Shown: positions 21,420 to 31,078, counted from the stretch's first letter. The stretch: 64,000 bases of DNA from an uncultured Eubacteriales bacterium (GCA_934561055.1 CAKTFN010000003.1:178986-242985); one strand, 5' to 3'. Notes: generated from the sequence alone by a model not told the origin. Translations and numbers: made by a program.

Positions 21420-24400
21420 TTACTTTCCGTATCTTGAATCGGGATCACCGCAGCAACCGAACTCACCGGTAAGCATCTTGATGATCTTGTGGAAGAAGCG
21501 GAAGATTGCCGGCCAAAGTCCGTTTCTGTGACAGGTGCAGGAGCAATGCGTAACCTGAACGCCGATGCTTCCGCCTGAAGTTGAGCCGTCCTGATTAACC
21601 GTAATGTCGCCTTCAACATGCTGCTTGTCATATTCAACAACAACACGGTATTTCTTTGCCGCATCAACTCTGAACGTTACCTTTCCGTTTGCTTCCGTCA
21701 AAGCGGATGCAACGAACTTCGTTCCGTCGAAGATTGAAACTGTTGCGCCCTGAACCGGTTTTCCGTTCTGGTCAACAACGGTAACGGTGAAGTAGATATA
21801 AGCCTTTGCGGGAAGCTCTTTCTTATATTCTTCCGAGCAACGTGTGCATTTGTAAAGTTCATATCCGGCAACCGTTTCGGTCGGTTCAACGGTTGAAACA
21901 AGTTTCCAACTGTGGCCGAGTGCCTTTCCGGTCGTCTTTTCATAAGTGCAATCGCACTTTTTGCACTTGAAGATTTCCTTCGTCGGCTCGGTGCAGGTTG
22001 CGTTTCTCATGGCCTGACTTTCAAAGATATGATCCTCTTCAATGAAGACCGCCGTAATATAAACGTCGGAAATGATTCCGTGAGGATAATCGTCGGAAGT
22101 CTTTGACCAACCGTAGAATACGTAGTGATACTTCGTGTCGAACTTCGAGCTTGTCGGGGTTGCTCCGGTGTATTCCGGAAGTACCTTTGTGCCGGCTTCA
22201 ACTTCACTGATCTGAAGAACGTGTTCTGCGTCAATCGCATAAATGACTTTATATTTCTTGACGGTTTCTTTGAACATTGCAACGTATGCGGCGTCGGCGG
22301 TAATAATGTTTTCAATCTTTACTTCCTTCTTGTCGGGATCGCCGAGCTTATACCAATGGTCGAACACATAAGTTGTTGTGTCGGTATCGTTCTTCTTCGG
22401 AGTCGGAATTTTTTCCGAAATGTCTGCGCCGTATGAAAGGAAGCCGATTGTCTTGAACGGAGTGGCTTCGCCTTCAATGTAGAACTTGACGGTGTACTGA
22501 ATTCCGCTTTCCTCGGTTGCGTCGCAACGTGAGCAGTGACGCTTTCCGTCGGGCTGAACGTCGCCGAAGTCGTGTCCGAGAGCCGGAAGAACCTTCGTCC
22601 ATGAATATCCGCAGCTGCACTTGTAAATCGCAAGACCGGTTTCTTCGCAGGTCGGCTGCTTGTCGATTACTTCGCTTTCAACCGTATGATATGTTGCGGT
22701 GAAATCTGCGATTGCGAGGGTCGGAGCAACAACGTTTTCAAGTGAATCGCCTTTCCACTGCTTGAAGGCGTAATGGTATTTCTCGTCGGAAGCCTTTACC
22801 GGATGATCTTTGTAGATATCTGCCGGGAAGGTTGCATCCGTTCCGGCGTTAACGGTGATTGTTCCGATGACGTCGGTGTAAGAATAAGCGAATGTTACCT
22901 TGTACTGATTGATTGTTTCTTTGAATACCGCAATGTATTCTGCGTTGTTTACGGTTGCGGTAACTGTCGGATAAACGTTTCTTTCGGCGATTACGTTGCC
23001 TTCGGAGTCAACGATGTCATTTTCATAAATCTGCGTTGCGTCCTTCGGAGCCCAACCGATGAATTCATAAGAATTAATCTTTGTGTTCTTCTTGGTCGGA
23101 GTTGAAGTGAGCTTGACTTCTTCGCCGTAAGCGAGATAGCCGACTCTTCTGAAGAGCGAGTTGTCGCTGTTATAGAAAACAACGGTGAATTTCTTTGCTC
23201 TTGCTTCAAAAACAGCCTTGAGACTGATGTCGCTCTTTCCGGCAACAATAGGAAGAGCAACCTTTTCGCCGGTTTCGGCATCGACCCATTCGGAGAAGAC
23301 ATACTTGTTAGCTTCGTCCTCAGCTTTTACAGGAGTTTCAACGTCGGCAGCCGTGATTACTGAGCCTTCAACGAAATCCTTGAATTCCTTGTGAACGGTC
23401 GTTCCGTCTTCGCCGTAGAAGGTAATTGTTGTCTTTGCGAGTTTTTCAACGATGTTGGTCTTTCTTTCTTCGCCGCAAACCATGCAGACATAAAGAGTGT
23501 AGCCTTCTTCGTCTGCGGTTGCCTCAACGTTCTTTTCCCATCTCCAGGAGTGGCCTGTTGGCGGAATCTTTTCCGTTGCCATTGCGTCGTACTTGTCGCC
23601 GCATCTTACGCAGTACTGAACCTTAACGCCCTCTTCGGTGCAGGTCGGTTCAACGGTCACAACCCATTCGTCGCTCTTTTCGTGGCCGAGTGCTTCGGTT
23701 TCGCCGTAAGTTTCAGTTTCGCCGCAGAGCTTACAAATTCTTGTCGAATATCCCTTTTCGGTGCAGGTCGGTTTTGTGACAACGCTGCGTGCCCACTTGT
23801 GAGCCGTTGCATCAACGGGAATAACTTCCGTAACAGTGTCATGGCAAACCGAGCAAACCTTAATGCGCTTTCCTTCGGTTGAGCAGGTTGCGGCGGTGAT
23901 CACTTTCCAGTCGCCATAAGTATGCTCGCCGGTTGAAGAGCCCTCGTGAACGGTCTTCTTCGTTGTTCCGCAGTTTGCGCAACGTTCAAGAGTGTAACCG
24001 TTTTCGGTGCAGGTTGCGGCAACTTCGTCAATAACTTCCCACTTGTGGCCGAGCTTGTTAATAACGATCGGTTCGCCGACCGTTTCGCCGCAAACGGTAC
24101 ATCTGACAACGATTTGTCCGTCGTTTTCGCAGGTGGCTTCTGTTGTGTATCTCTTTTCCTTGTGTTCGCCGACAATTGTAATGTTCTTAACCGTTGTGTT
24201 TCCGGCCTTGTCGGTTGCGATAATCTGATGGATTCCGGCTTCGGTGATTTCAACCGTTGCCGTGTTATCCTTGATTTCAACTTCCTTGCCGTCAACGGTG
24301 AGCGAAACGAGTTCGGTTTCGTCCGTTGCGGTTGCGGTTGCCTTTGTGCAGAACTTGCTTCCGCCGTTTCCGCCGCCCGAAAGAGCAACTGTCGGTACGG

Positions 24401-27400
24401 TATTGTCAAGTTCAAGAAGTCTTGAATGGATGTAGCTTACGTTTCCGTTTCTGTCGGTAATCTTTGCATAGAATACGAAGAATTCGCCGTCGTTGATTTT
24501 GAAATCGTCAACAAGATCGCCGACGTATGCGCTGGTGTTGGTTTCGTATTCTCCGAGAGCAAGAATCTGTTCTTCGGTGAGTACATAGCCGAGACCGGCT
24601 TTTTCGTTCGCCGCCTTCAATTCGTTGACATATTCGTCATAGTCAAAGCGAAGCTTCCAATCGGTAATTTCCGAATAATTAAGAAGACCTTTTCCGATTG
24701 AGACCGCGTACTCGATTCTGCCCGTTCCGATTCCGTTTCCGTCGGGATTATATTCGCTTGCTTCGGCCTTGTCATCGGTTGCAAGGATGAGGTTGTTTGA
24801 AGGAGCAACATAAATCGATTCGCTCATGTCAACGGCGTCACCGGTTTCGATGATTGAATCCTTGACGTAAAGCTTTGAGGTCGGAGCCTTGGTATCCGGA
24901 ATTTTTTCAATGACCTGATCCGGAAGAACTTTTCCGCATTCGCAGACTCTTGTTCCGAGTCCGGTTTCAAAGAAGGTCGGAGCTTTGTCTGCAACGATTT
25001 CGCCGAATACGTGGGCATTTTCGCTGTAGCTTGCCGTGAGGGTAATTTCTTCGGTGATCGGGGTATTGATGTCAAAATCGGTTCCGTCATTCTTAACCCA
25101 TGATCTGAAGGTGTAATGAACGGCGTCGCCGTACTTTCTCTTCGGAACGGAATATGTGCTTTCGTTTGAAAGAGCTTCATTGTATTCAACGGTGATATCG
25201 CCGATCTTTGTTCCGTCAAAATCAAGAAGGTGAACAATACGGGTGCTCTTAACTGCCTTATAAACAGGATAGAACTCCATGTTTCTTTCAATCTTCATGC
25301 CGTTGACGAAATCCTTAAGGTTTCCTTCTTCGTCTTTGTATTGCCAACCGGCAATCTTGTTCGTGAGGTTCTTGTCTCCGCCCGGATTAAGGATTGCGGG
25401 ATCGGGAGCAACAACCGGAATTCTGATTTTTTCGTTAAAGATGAAAGAGTCGGTTGTGTATTTTTCGTATCCGATTGTTCCGTCCGCACCGAGAACTTCC
25501 TTAAAGAAAGTAATCATGTAATAAACATAGGTCTTTCTGTATGTTGCGGTGTAAGTCATGTCCTTTGTGCAACGCTTTGCAACATCGTTGTCCCATGCTT
25601 TGAATTCATACTTGTAAGTTGTGTCGTGATATTCGGACGGGTTTTCCGGAACGGCAACGGTATCGCCGTAATGATAGGTTTTTTCCTGGGTGTAGTCGCT
25701 TCCGTCGGCATTCTTCCAAACGAACTTGATTGTGTAATCAATGTAAGTCGGGTCATACTGAGCGTTGAAGACGAGGTCTTCTTCACCCATTACGGAGTTT
25801 GCATTTCCGTTCTGGTCAAGCCAGCCACTGAAAGTATACTTTGAAGCGATTACGTCGGCTTCCTTGGTCGGAGTTGCTGGAAGAACGATTGTTTCGCCCT
25901 TAACATATTTCAAAACTTCGCCGACCTGCTCGCCTTCGTTCATGAAGGTTGCGGTGTAAAGCTTTGAAGCGGTGTACTGAGCGGTATACTGAAGGTCCTT
26001 TTTGCAGTTTGCGTTGAATGCGTTTTTGTCCTGGTCAAGCCAGCCTGCGAAGGTATATTCGTTCTCATCGTCTCTGTATTTCTGAGGAACGTCCGTCGGT
26101 TCGATAATGTTGCTTCCGTGCGTAACCTTCTGAGAAACCGTCTTTTCGGTTCCGTCGGTGTCAATATATGTGAACTTTACGTCGTATACGGACGGGATAC
26201 CTGCGTCATAGGTTGCATAGTATGTTGCGTTTTCGGTTGCGACGGTCGGCATTGCTCCGGCAACCTCACCGCTTTCACTGTTCTTTCTCCAGTCATTTTC
26301 CTGAAGAGTATATCTTGAACCGTCAAAGTTGTAGCTCGAGGGAACTTCGGGAGTTTCAAGAGCGTCATTGTAATGATACTTCTTCGCTTCGGTTGTGATT
26401 ACGTTTCCTTCGTCGTCTTTGTAAACGAAGTTGACCGTGTAATCAATGAATGTCTTTTCAAAAACGGGAACATAGGTTGTGTCCGCTCTGACGGTGAAGT
26501 CGTCAACGATGTCAACGTATTTTCTTTCGCTGTCGGCCTTGTCGTCGGTTGCGCTTGTGCTGACAAAACCGTCATGGTTAACAACGTATCCCTTCTTCTG
26601 CTCGTCGCCGACTACCTTGTGCCAGCCGATGAAACTATAGGTGAAGTAATTGTCGGCCGCCTTTGCGGGAGCGGTTGATTCAAAGTTTGCGTTGTCTCTG
26701 TAGCTGTATGACTTGCTCTGAAGAACGTCGCCGTTTTCGTTTCGGTAATCAACGGTGTAGCTGTTCTTTGTCATATCATACTGAGCCTGGAAAACGGTGT
26801 CGCCCTTAATTACGCAGCTTATATCCGAACCGTATGCTTCACTGTACGGAACCTGTTCACCGTTTTCGTTATATTGCTTTGCATCAACAACTTTCCAGTC
26901 TCCGTTAAACGCATAATCAAACGAACCCGTTTCGCCGATTCTGTTGAATGGAACGTTCTCCGGAAGCGGATTTGCACCGTTGTTATTTATGACATACTGA
27001 AGCGGCTGGTCATACTTAGCGGTATATGTTGCAACAACGTTTCCGCCGTTGTCAACGAGAGTGACTGTTGCGTTCTTTGCCCACCATGCGGCGTACCAAG
27101 TTTGAGTTTGTTCAAACGGAGTTGCGGTTGTGAGCCTATTGCCGTATGCCGTGACGGCCGGTTTGTTTGTGTCATAGTTTACATGTGCAGCCGCATACAC
27201 GCCGAGGAATTCATAACCGGTTTTTATACCGGTTGACGGAATCTTATCCGCCTCCATTGTATTGTAATAGTATTTCTTTACAGAGGCGTTCGGAGTGATT
27301 GTTCCGCCGTTGCCGTTGAACGAGAACGTATACTGCGGGTCATATAAGGAAAATGTCTTTTTGCCTGCCGATTTGTTGTCCGAAGTAACATTAACTGAAA

Positions 27401-28226
27401 TCGTCTGACTGTCATAGTCTTTACTCTTGGCATTCGCTTTCACATAAATGGTGATTTTATACGAACCCTTTTCGGAATTATCAATGGCATAGTATATATT
27501 CTTACTTGAATCCTTACCTATTGTACCAAAACGAGAACCCGAAACAGTAGCCGTCGGAGCCTTTCCAAGTGCATTAATCGCAGCCGAACTCAGTCTTACG
27601 CCATACTGATCGAACATATTGAAAGTCATTGCTCTGCTCACAGTAGCCGTACCGCCACTGATTGTAAGATCGGAAGTGGGTGCACTTACCCAAGAGGTGG
27701 AATTGACTGCCGGGAAATTGCTTGAACCGGTGGCATTTACTTGAATAGCAGTGTGACCCGTTTTCTTGCCTGAGTCACCGCTACAAACGGTAACCCAGTT
27801 TCCGTCTGCCTTCTTTACCTGAAGTTCGGCTCTAAAAGCACCGTCGGTTTTCCATCCCCAGCTTGGTCCGGAATTCTTATATGTATATGCTTGCATTTTG
27901 TACGGAAAGGCCGACGATGCTGATCCGTTGGCATCGGGATAATATCCATCTTTTTCCTTGTCAAAAATTGAACCCGAACCGCAACCCATGCCCCATTTTG
28001 AGGCAATCGTTGTATCCGAACCACGTCCGTTATTGGTTTTTCCGGTTATCGTATACCAGCCTTCATTGCCTGTGTATGAATTGTAGCAATTAACATACAA
28101 ACGCCAAGTATAATTTCCGCTTGAATCTACAGCCCAAGCCTTTGTGGGCGCAAAGAACACCCAGCAGCTCATGAGCATGAGAGCCGCCATAAAGAGCGAG
28201 AGGCTTTTTTTGAAATATTTTTTCAT
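21420..28226 (-). CDS. Large secreted InlB B-repeat / CxxC-repeat surface protein
   Basis: This is a 2,268-residue exported protein with a signal peptide (about 1-32, ending TKAWA) and a ribosome site AAGGAGG. Approximate layout: 33-290 unknown beta-rich domain; 297-1070 many InlB/Listeria-Bacteroides repeats (YTVxFxxxDG...F.GW pattern); 1070-1100 one CxCG element; 1270-1355 Ig-like domain with TDKAGN motif; 1360-1600 four or more CxxCG repeats (ATCxxxGxxxxxCxxCG); 1610-2090 further InlB repeats mixed with CxxC elements; 2150-2220 Cna-B-like domain (GKPVQGATV); 2224-2268 cysteine-rich tail (CSCTCH...CCGDP). InlB repeats are known in Gram-positive surface proteins. The CxxC pairs suggest disulfides or metal binding outside the cell. 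No LPxTG motif is visible, so the tail may be the anchor. Codon use in the first 300 codons differs from the rest, suggesting a swapped N-terminal domain. Binding partner unknown. Confidence 0.92.
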   Translation of the reverse strand: MKKYFKKSLSLFMAALMLMSCWVFFAPTKAWAVDSSGNYTWRLYVNCYNSYTGNEGWYTITGKTNNGRGSDTTIASKWGMGCGSGSIFDKEKDGYYPDANGSASSAFPYKMQAYTYKNSGPSWGWKTDGAFRAELQVKKADGNWVTVCSGDSGKKTGHTAIQVNATGSSNFPAVNSTSWVSAPTSDLTISGGTATVSRAMTFNMFDQYGVRLSSAAINALGKAPTATVSGSRFGTIGKDSSKNIYYAIDNSEKGSYKITIYVKANAKSKDYDSQTISVNVTSDNKSAGKKTFSLYDPQYTFSFNGNGGTITPNASVKKYYYNTMEADKIPSTGIKTGYEFLGVYAAAHVNYDTNKPAVTAYGNRLTTATPFEQTQTWYAAWWAKNATVTLVDNGGNVVATYTAKYDQPLQYVINNNGANPLPENVPFNRIGETGSFDYAFNGDWKVVDAKQYNENGEQVPYSEAYGSDISCVIKGDTVFQAQYDMTKNSYTVDYRNENGDVLQSKSYSYRDNANFESTAPAKAADNYFTYSFIGWHKVVGDEQKKGYVVNHDGFVSTSATDDKADSERKYVDIVDDFTVRADTTYVPVFEKTFIDYTVNFVYKDDEGNVITTEAKKYHYNDALETPEVPSSYNFDGSRYTLQENDWRKNSESGEVAGAMPTVATENATYYATYDAGIPSVYDVKFTYIDTDGTEKTVSQKVTHGSNIIEPTDVPQKYRDDENEYTFAGWLDQDKNAFNANCKKDLQYTAQYTASKLYTATFMNEGEQVGEVLKYVKGETIVLPATPTKEADVIASKYTFSGWLDQNGNANSVMGEEDLVFNAQYDPTYIDYTIKFVWKNADGSDYTQEKTYHYGDTVAVPENPSEYHDTTYKYEFKAWDNDVAKRCTKDMTYTATYRKTYVYYMITFFKEVLGADGTIGYEKYTTDSFIFNEKIRIPVVAPDPAILNPGGDKNLTNKIAGWQYKDEEGNLKDFVNGMKIERNMEFYPVYKAVKSTRIVHLLDFDGTKIGDITVEYNEALSNESTYSVPKRKYGDAVHYTFRSWVKNDGTDFDINTPITEEITLTASYSENAHVFGEIVADKAPTFFETGLGTRVCECGKVLPDQVIEKIPDTKAPTSKLYVKDSIIETGDAVDMSESIYVAPSNNLILATDDKAEASEYNPDGNGIGTGRIEYAVSIGKGLLNYSEITDWKLRFDYDEYVNELKAANEKAGLGYVLTEEQILALGEYETNTSAYVGDLVDDFKINDGEFFVFYAKITDRNGNVSYIHSRLLELDNTVPTVALSGGGNGGSKFCTKATATATDETELVSLTVDGKEVEIKDNTATVEITEAGIHQIIATDKAGNTTVKNITIVGEHKEKRYTTEATCENDGQIVVRCTVCGETVGEPIVINKLGHKWEVIDEVAATCTENGYTLERCANCGTTKKTVHEGSSTGEHTYGDWKVITAATCSTEGKRIKVCSVCHDTVTEVIPVDATAHKWARSVVTKPTCTEKGYSTRICKLCGETETYGETEALGHEKSDEWVVTVEPTCTEEGVKVQYCVRCGDKYDAMATEKIPPTGHSWRWEKNVEATADEEGYTLYVCMVCGEERKTNIVEKLAKTTITFYGEDGTTVHKEFKDFVEGSVITAADVETPVKAEDEANKYVFSEWVDAETGEKVALPIVAGKSDISLKAVFEARAKKFTVVFYNSDNSLFRRVGYLAYGEEVKLTSTPTKKNTKINSYEFIGWAPKDATQIYENDIVDSEGNVIAERNVYPTVTATVNNAEYIAVFKETINQYKVTFAYSYTDVIGTITVNAGTDATFPADIYKDHPVKASDEKYHYAFKQWKGDSLENVVAPTLAIADFTATYHTVESEVIDKQPTCEETGLAIYKCSCGYSWTKVLPALGHDFGDVQPDGKRHCSRCDATEESGIQYTVKFYIEGEATPFKTIGFLSYGADISEKIPTPKKNDTDTTTYVFDHWYKLGDPDKKEVKIENIITADAAYVAMFKETVKKYKVIYAIDAEHVLQISEVEAGTKVLPEYTGATPTSSKFDTKYHYVFYGWSKTSDDYPHGIISDVYITAVFIEEDHIFESQAMRNATCTEPTKEIFKCKKCDCTYEKTTGKALGHSWKLVSTVEPTETVAGYELYKCTRCSEEYKKELPAKAYIYFTVTVVDQNGKPVQGATVSIFDGTKFVASALTEANGKVTFRVDAAKKYRVVVEYDKQHVEGDITVNQDGSTSGGSIGVQVTHCSCTCHRNGLWPAIFRFFHKIIKMLTGEFGCCGDPDSRYGK

Positions 28227-28318
28227 AAGATTTCCTCCTTAGAAAAATTAACCGTGGGCAACACCCTATTTTTCCGAGCCGTATTACCCAGACTTTTCCG
28301 TTCGTTCAGAGCCTTCTT

Positions 28319-28351
28319 CGGTGCGGTCCCTGACCTGACCGTTCCCCACCG
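28319..28351 (-). promoter_or_regulatory. Strong hairpin in a structured 5' leader
   Basis: The roughly 160-nt leader of the InlB-repeat gene is GC-rich in an otherwise AT-rich gap. Arms 28347-28351 and 28319-28323 (CGGTG/CACCG) and inner arms 28337-28341 and 28324-28328 (CGGTC/GACCG) form a 10-bp helix with a 5-nt bulge and an 8-nt loop, with no T-run. It could be a regulatory leader or mRNA-stability element. I could not match it to a known riboswitch. Confidence 0.45.
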
Positions 28352-28394
28352 TTTGGGCGCAATTCTCCTGAAAAAGTCACTTTTAGTTGGTATC

Positions 28395-28424
28395 AGTATA
28401 TCATTTAAAAATCAACAAAGTCAA
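28395..28424 (-). promoter_or_regulatory. Promoter of the InlB-repeat protein gene
   Basis: Minus-strand TTGACT (28419-28424), an 18-bp spacer and TATACT (28395-28400) preceded by TGA, an extended -10. Transcription should start near 28388. Confidence 0.8.
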
Positions 28425-28786
28425 GGCGAAAGGGGAAAAAGATTAAATAAAGTTTAATATTTGGATTTTATTACAAAAAAGGGTTTTGCCGTTTGGTGAA
28501 AATGACATAGTAATTCCTTGCGCTCGTGCGGTTATGCATATGCAAGCCGCTCAAAGCTTTCCGAAGTTTTCCCTTTTCAATGCCCGTGAATTTATATGTA
28601 CCGGTACGGTTTCGCATAAAAATTATACGCCGAAAACGGAAGCGTTTTTCGGATCGGCTCAGGTTCGGACGGTGCCGGTTTGTTCGCAATTTTCCCCGGT
28701 GCAAGTATTTTCCCTTTACTTCGACAAGAAAAAACCTTTACATGGTATTTTTGCCCGTTTTTTTCAACATTTTTCAATGTTTAAAC

Positions 28787-28931
28787 GTTGAAAACTTTCC
28801 TCATCATGTTGAAAAAAATGAATAAATGTTAAAAATTCCGCAAAAAGCGTTGAAAACCGTCAAAATCACGTTGAAAATTCAACATAAAACGTTGAAAACC
28901 CACGAATTTATGTTGAAAACTTTGTTGAAAG
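28787..28931 (+). repeat. GTTGAAAA array with 21-bp period
   Basis: GTTGAAAA (one copy GTTAAAAA) begins at 28787, 28808, 28828, 28849, 28870, 28891 and 28912, with intervals of 21, 20, 21, 21, 21 and 21 bp. A GTTGAAAG follows at 28924 and an inverted copy TTTTCAAC lies at 28761-28768. The 13 bp between copies are not conserved. The period equals two helical turns, so the A-tracts face one side of the DNA, and the array ends about 60 bp before a promoter. The rest of 28430-28786 holds no gene that I can support. Confidence 0.85.
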
Positions 28932-28991
28932 AAAATTTCGATGTGAAAAGCCGAAAAAACGCCCTTTTTTCATTGAATTACTCTCCTTTTA

Positions 28992-29020
28992 TTGACCTGT
29001 TCGCCGGTGTGTGATAGAAT
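28992..29020 (+). promoter_or_regulatory. Promoter of the carboxypeptidase gene
   Basis: TTGACC (28992-28997), a 17-bp spacer and TAGAAT (29015-29020) with an upstream TGA (extended -10). The start is predicted near 29027, just before the coding region. Confidence 0.8.
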
Positions 29021-29050
29021 TATTTATTATATACTATCTTAAAAGAAAGA

Positions 29051-30952
29051 ATGTTGAACATGAAAAAAACCGCTTCTCTTTTTCTGACGTTCGGACTTGC
29101 GCTTTTGATTTCGTCCGTCTTTTTTTTCTCCTCCTTTGCGGCGAAGCTTGATGCAGTGGATTCGCTCAAAGCTCTCGGAGAAAGCACCGCCTGCACCCTT
29201 TCCTGGAACGTGGTTGAAGGTGCCGACGGCTACCGTGTCTACAAGGCGAACGGAGACGGCTACGAAATTCTTGGAAACGTCAAAAAAAATTCCTTCCGTG
29301 CCGAAAATCTAAGAGCGAACAAAAATTATAAATTCACCGTCCGAGCATACACGGTTGAAGACGGAAAAAGAGTTCTCGGCCCTGTCGGAAAAATTCTCAC
29401 CGTGAAAACAAAACTTCCGACCGTCTCCTCGGTGAAAGCAACAAAAACGTCTTTTTCTGCAATCAACATTTCATGGAAAGCCGTCAAAGGTGCGGAAAAA
29501 TATCAGGTCTTTGTCAGCCCGACGAAAGTCACCGCATATAAATCGGTCGGTGAAACCTCCGACGTGAATTTCCGAATCCGCAGTCTCGACGGAAAAACCG
29601 GATATAAAATCCGTGTCCGCGCCGTGAGCAAAAACAACACTTCCGCTTTTTCGGACACCGCCCTTTTTTATGTTACTCCCAAAAAAATCGAAAAGATAAA
29701 AACCGCCCGAATCGAGGGAACAAAAACCCTCCTTAAATGGGAAGAACTCTCTCCTGTGACTTACTATAAAATTTACGTTTCGGAAACAAAAAACGGAAAA
29801 CTCCGTTATGTCGGAAAAACCGACAGCCCGAAATATACTTACACAGGAGAAAAAAGCCTTACGAATTACTTCTTCGTAATAAGGCCGATTGTTGAAACGA
29901 AAAACCAGTCCCTCAAAGGAAAAATTTCTGATCGGACGGTCGGAAAAACCGGAAAGCTCAAAATCACTCTTGAAAAAAACAACATCCGAAAAGGCGAATA
30001 CATTGCCGTTTCTTCAAGCGCCGGAACGAAATATCTTTCCCTTTCAAGCTCGAACGAAAACGTTCTTCAAATTGCAAAAAGAGATTTGATTTATGCCGCA
30101 AAAACCGGTTCGGCCGTTCTCACGGCGAAAAACGGAAACAGCACCGTAAAAATCAAAATTTCCGTTGCGGAACCGATTTTCAATTATATGTCCTGCGTTT
30201 ACGACGTGACGAACAGCCGTATGATTTTCGGAAACAGAATGTTTGAACGTTGCTACCCGGCAAGCATCACAAAACTCATCACCGCTCTCGTCGCAACGAA
30301 AAATATGAGCCTTGACTCGGTGATCACCGTCGGAAACGAACTTAACATGGTTGAACCGCTTTCAAGTACCTGCGGAATCAAACGGGGTGAGAAGTTCCGC
30401 CTCGGCGACCTTCTTTACGGGCTTCTCCTTCCGTCCGGAGGCGACGCAGCTTACACAATTGCCGTCAACTGTGCAAGAAAAGTTTCAAAGAATCCCAACA
30501 TGGGTTACGTTGAAGCAAAAAATTATTTCGTCTCAATGATGAATGATTACATGAAATCAATCGGAGCAACCGGAACTCACTGCGTAAATCCCCACGGCTA
30601 TCCCGTTTCCGGTCATTACTCAACCGTCCACGACCTTCTTCTTGTTGCAAGAAACATTCTCAAAAATCCCGCCCTTGCAAAGATTACTTCAACGAACGCA
30701 AAATACGTCACCGCCCTCACCGGCGAAGGAAGATACTGGACAACAACGAACAGCCTCATCGTTCCTTACAGCTCAAAATATTCAAGCTATGCCCACGGAA
30801 TGAAAACCGGAACGGTTGACACAAATTACACCGGAATCATTTCCGCCGCAACCAACAGCCGCCACACGGTCATCACTGTTGTAATCGGCTGCGAAAGCTT
30901 CGACGCACGATACACCGCAACTCACAAACTTTACAATAATTATTTTTATTAA
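29051..30952 (+). CDS. Secreted D-alanyl-D-alanine carboxypeptidase (peptidase S11) with FN3 domains
   Basis: A 633-residue exported enzyme expected to trim the terminal D-Ala from peptidoglycan stem peptides outside the membrane. The signal peptide covers about residues 4-31. Three fibronectin type III-like domains follow (about 38-125, 128-210, 213-300), then a Big2-like segment (about 300-380). The C-terminal S11 domain (about 385-633) has Ser405-x-x-Lys408 (SITK) and a KTG triad at 585-587. The usual SxN motif reads Ser462-Gly-Gly, so the Asn is replaced. FN3 modules on such enzymes probably bind wall polymers. The start could also be the ATG at 29060, which gives a more typical MKK signal peptide; neither has a strong ribosome site. 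No terminator follows, so some read-through into lacZ is possible. Confidence 0.88.
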   Translation: MLNMKKTASLFLTFGLALLISSVFFFSSFAAKLDAVDSLKALGESTACTLSWNVVEGADGYRVYKANGDGYEILGNVKKNSFRAENLRANKNYKFTVRAYTVEDGKRVLGPVGKILTVKTKLPTVSSVKATKTSFSAINISWKAVKGAEKYQVFVSPTKVTAYKSVGETSDVNFRIRSLDGKTGYKIRVRAVSKNNTSAFSDTALFYVTPKKIEKIKTARIEGTKTLLKWEELSPVTYYKIYVSETKNGKLRYVGKTDSPKYTYTGEKSLTNYFFVIRPIVETKNQSLKGKISDRTVGKTGKLKITLEKNNIRKGEYIAVSSSAGTKYLSLSSSNENVLQIAKRDLIYAAKTGSAVLTAKNGNSTVKIKISVAEPIFNYMSCVYDVTNSRMIFGNRMFERCYPASITKLITALVATKNMSLDSVITVGNELNMVEPLSSTCGIKRGEKFRLGDLLYGLLLPSGGDAAYTIAVNCARKVSKNPNMGYVEAKNYFVSMMNDYMKSIGATGTHCVNPHGYPVSGHYSTVHDLLLVARNILKNPALAKITSTNAKYVTALTGEGRYWTTTNSLIVPYSSKYSSYAHGMKTGTVDTNYTGIISAATNSRHTVITVVIGCESFDARYTATHKLYNNYFY

Positions 30953-30964
30953 TCACAAAGTGTG

Positions 30965-30992
30965 TTGAAAAAATTTAAAAAATCCGTATACT
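30965..30992 (+). promoter_or_regulatory. lacZ promoter
   Basis: TTGAAA (30965-30970), a 16-bp spacer and TATACT (30987-30992). It lies inside the upstream part of the longest possible lacZ frame and therefore argues for the downstream start at 31079. Confidence 0.75.
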
Positions 30993-31078
30993 ATTATATA
31001 TGTCGTGTTTTACGCATATTCTTCCGGCAAAAGCCGAAAAAGAAAAAAACAAATTATTCACATAGAAAGGACTGCGAT

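Noticed and set aside
28319..28351. SRP RNA or known riboswitch
   Set aside because: GGTCAGGTCAGG superficially resembles the SRP Alu/S-domain motif, but the GGAAGGAAGCAGC loop is absent and the position is in an mRNA leader.
28761..28931. CRISPR array
   Set aside because: Repeats are only 8 bp with 13-bp spacers; no cas genes.
28826..29014. 62-codon frame with Leu-Lys heptads over the 21-bp array
   Set aside because: No ribosome site, and it extends across the -35 and spacer of the carboxypeptidase promoter; kept only as a note in the array finding.
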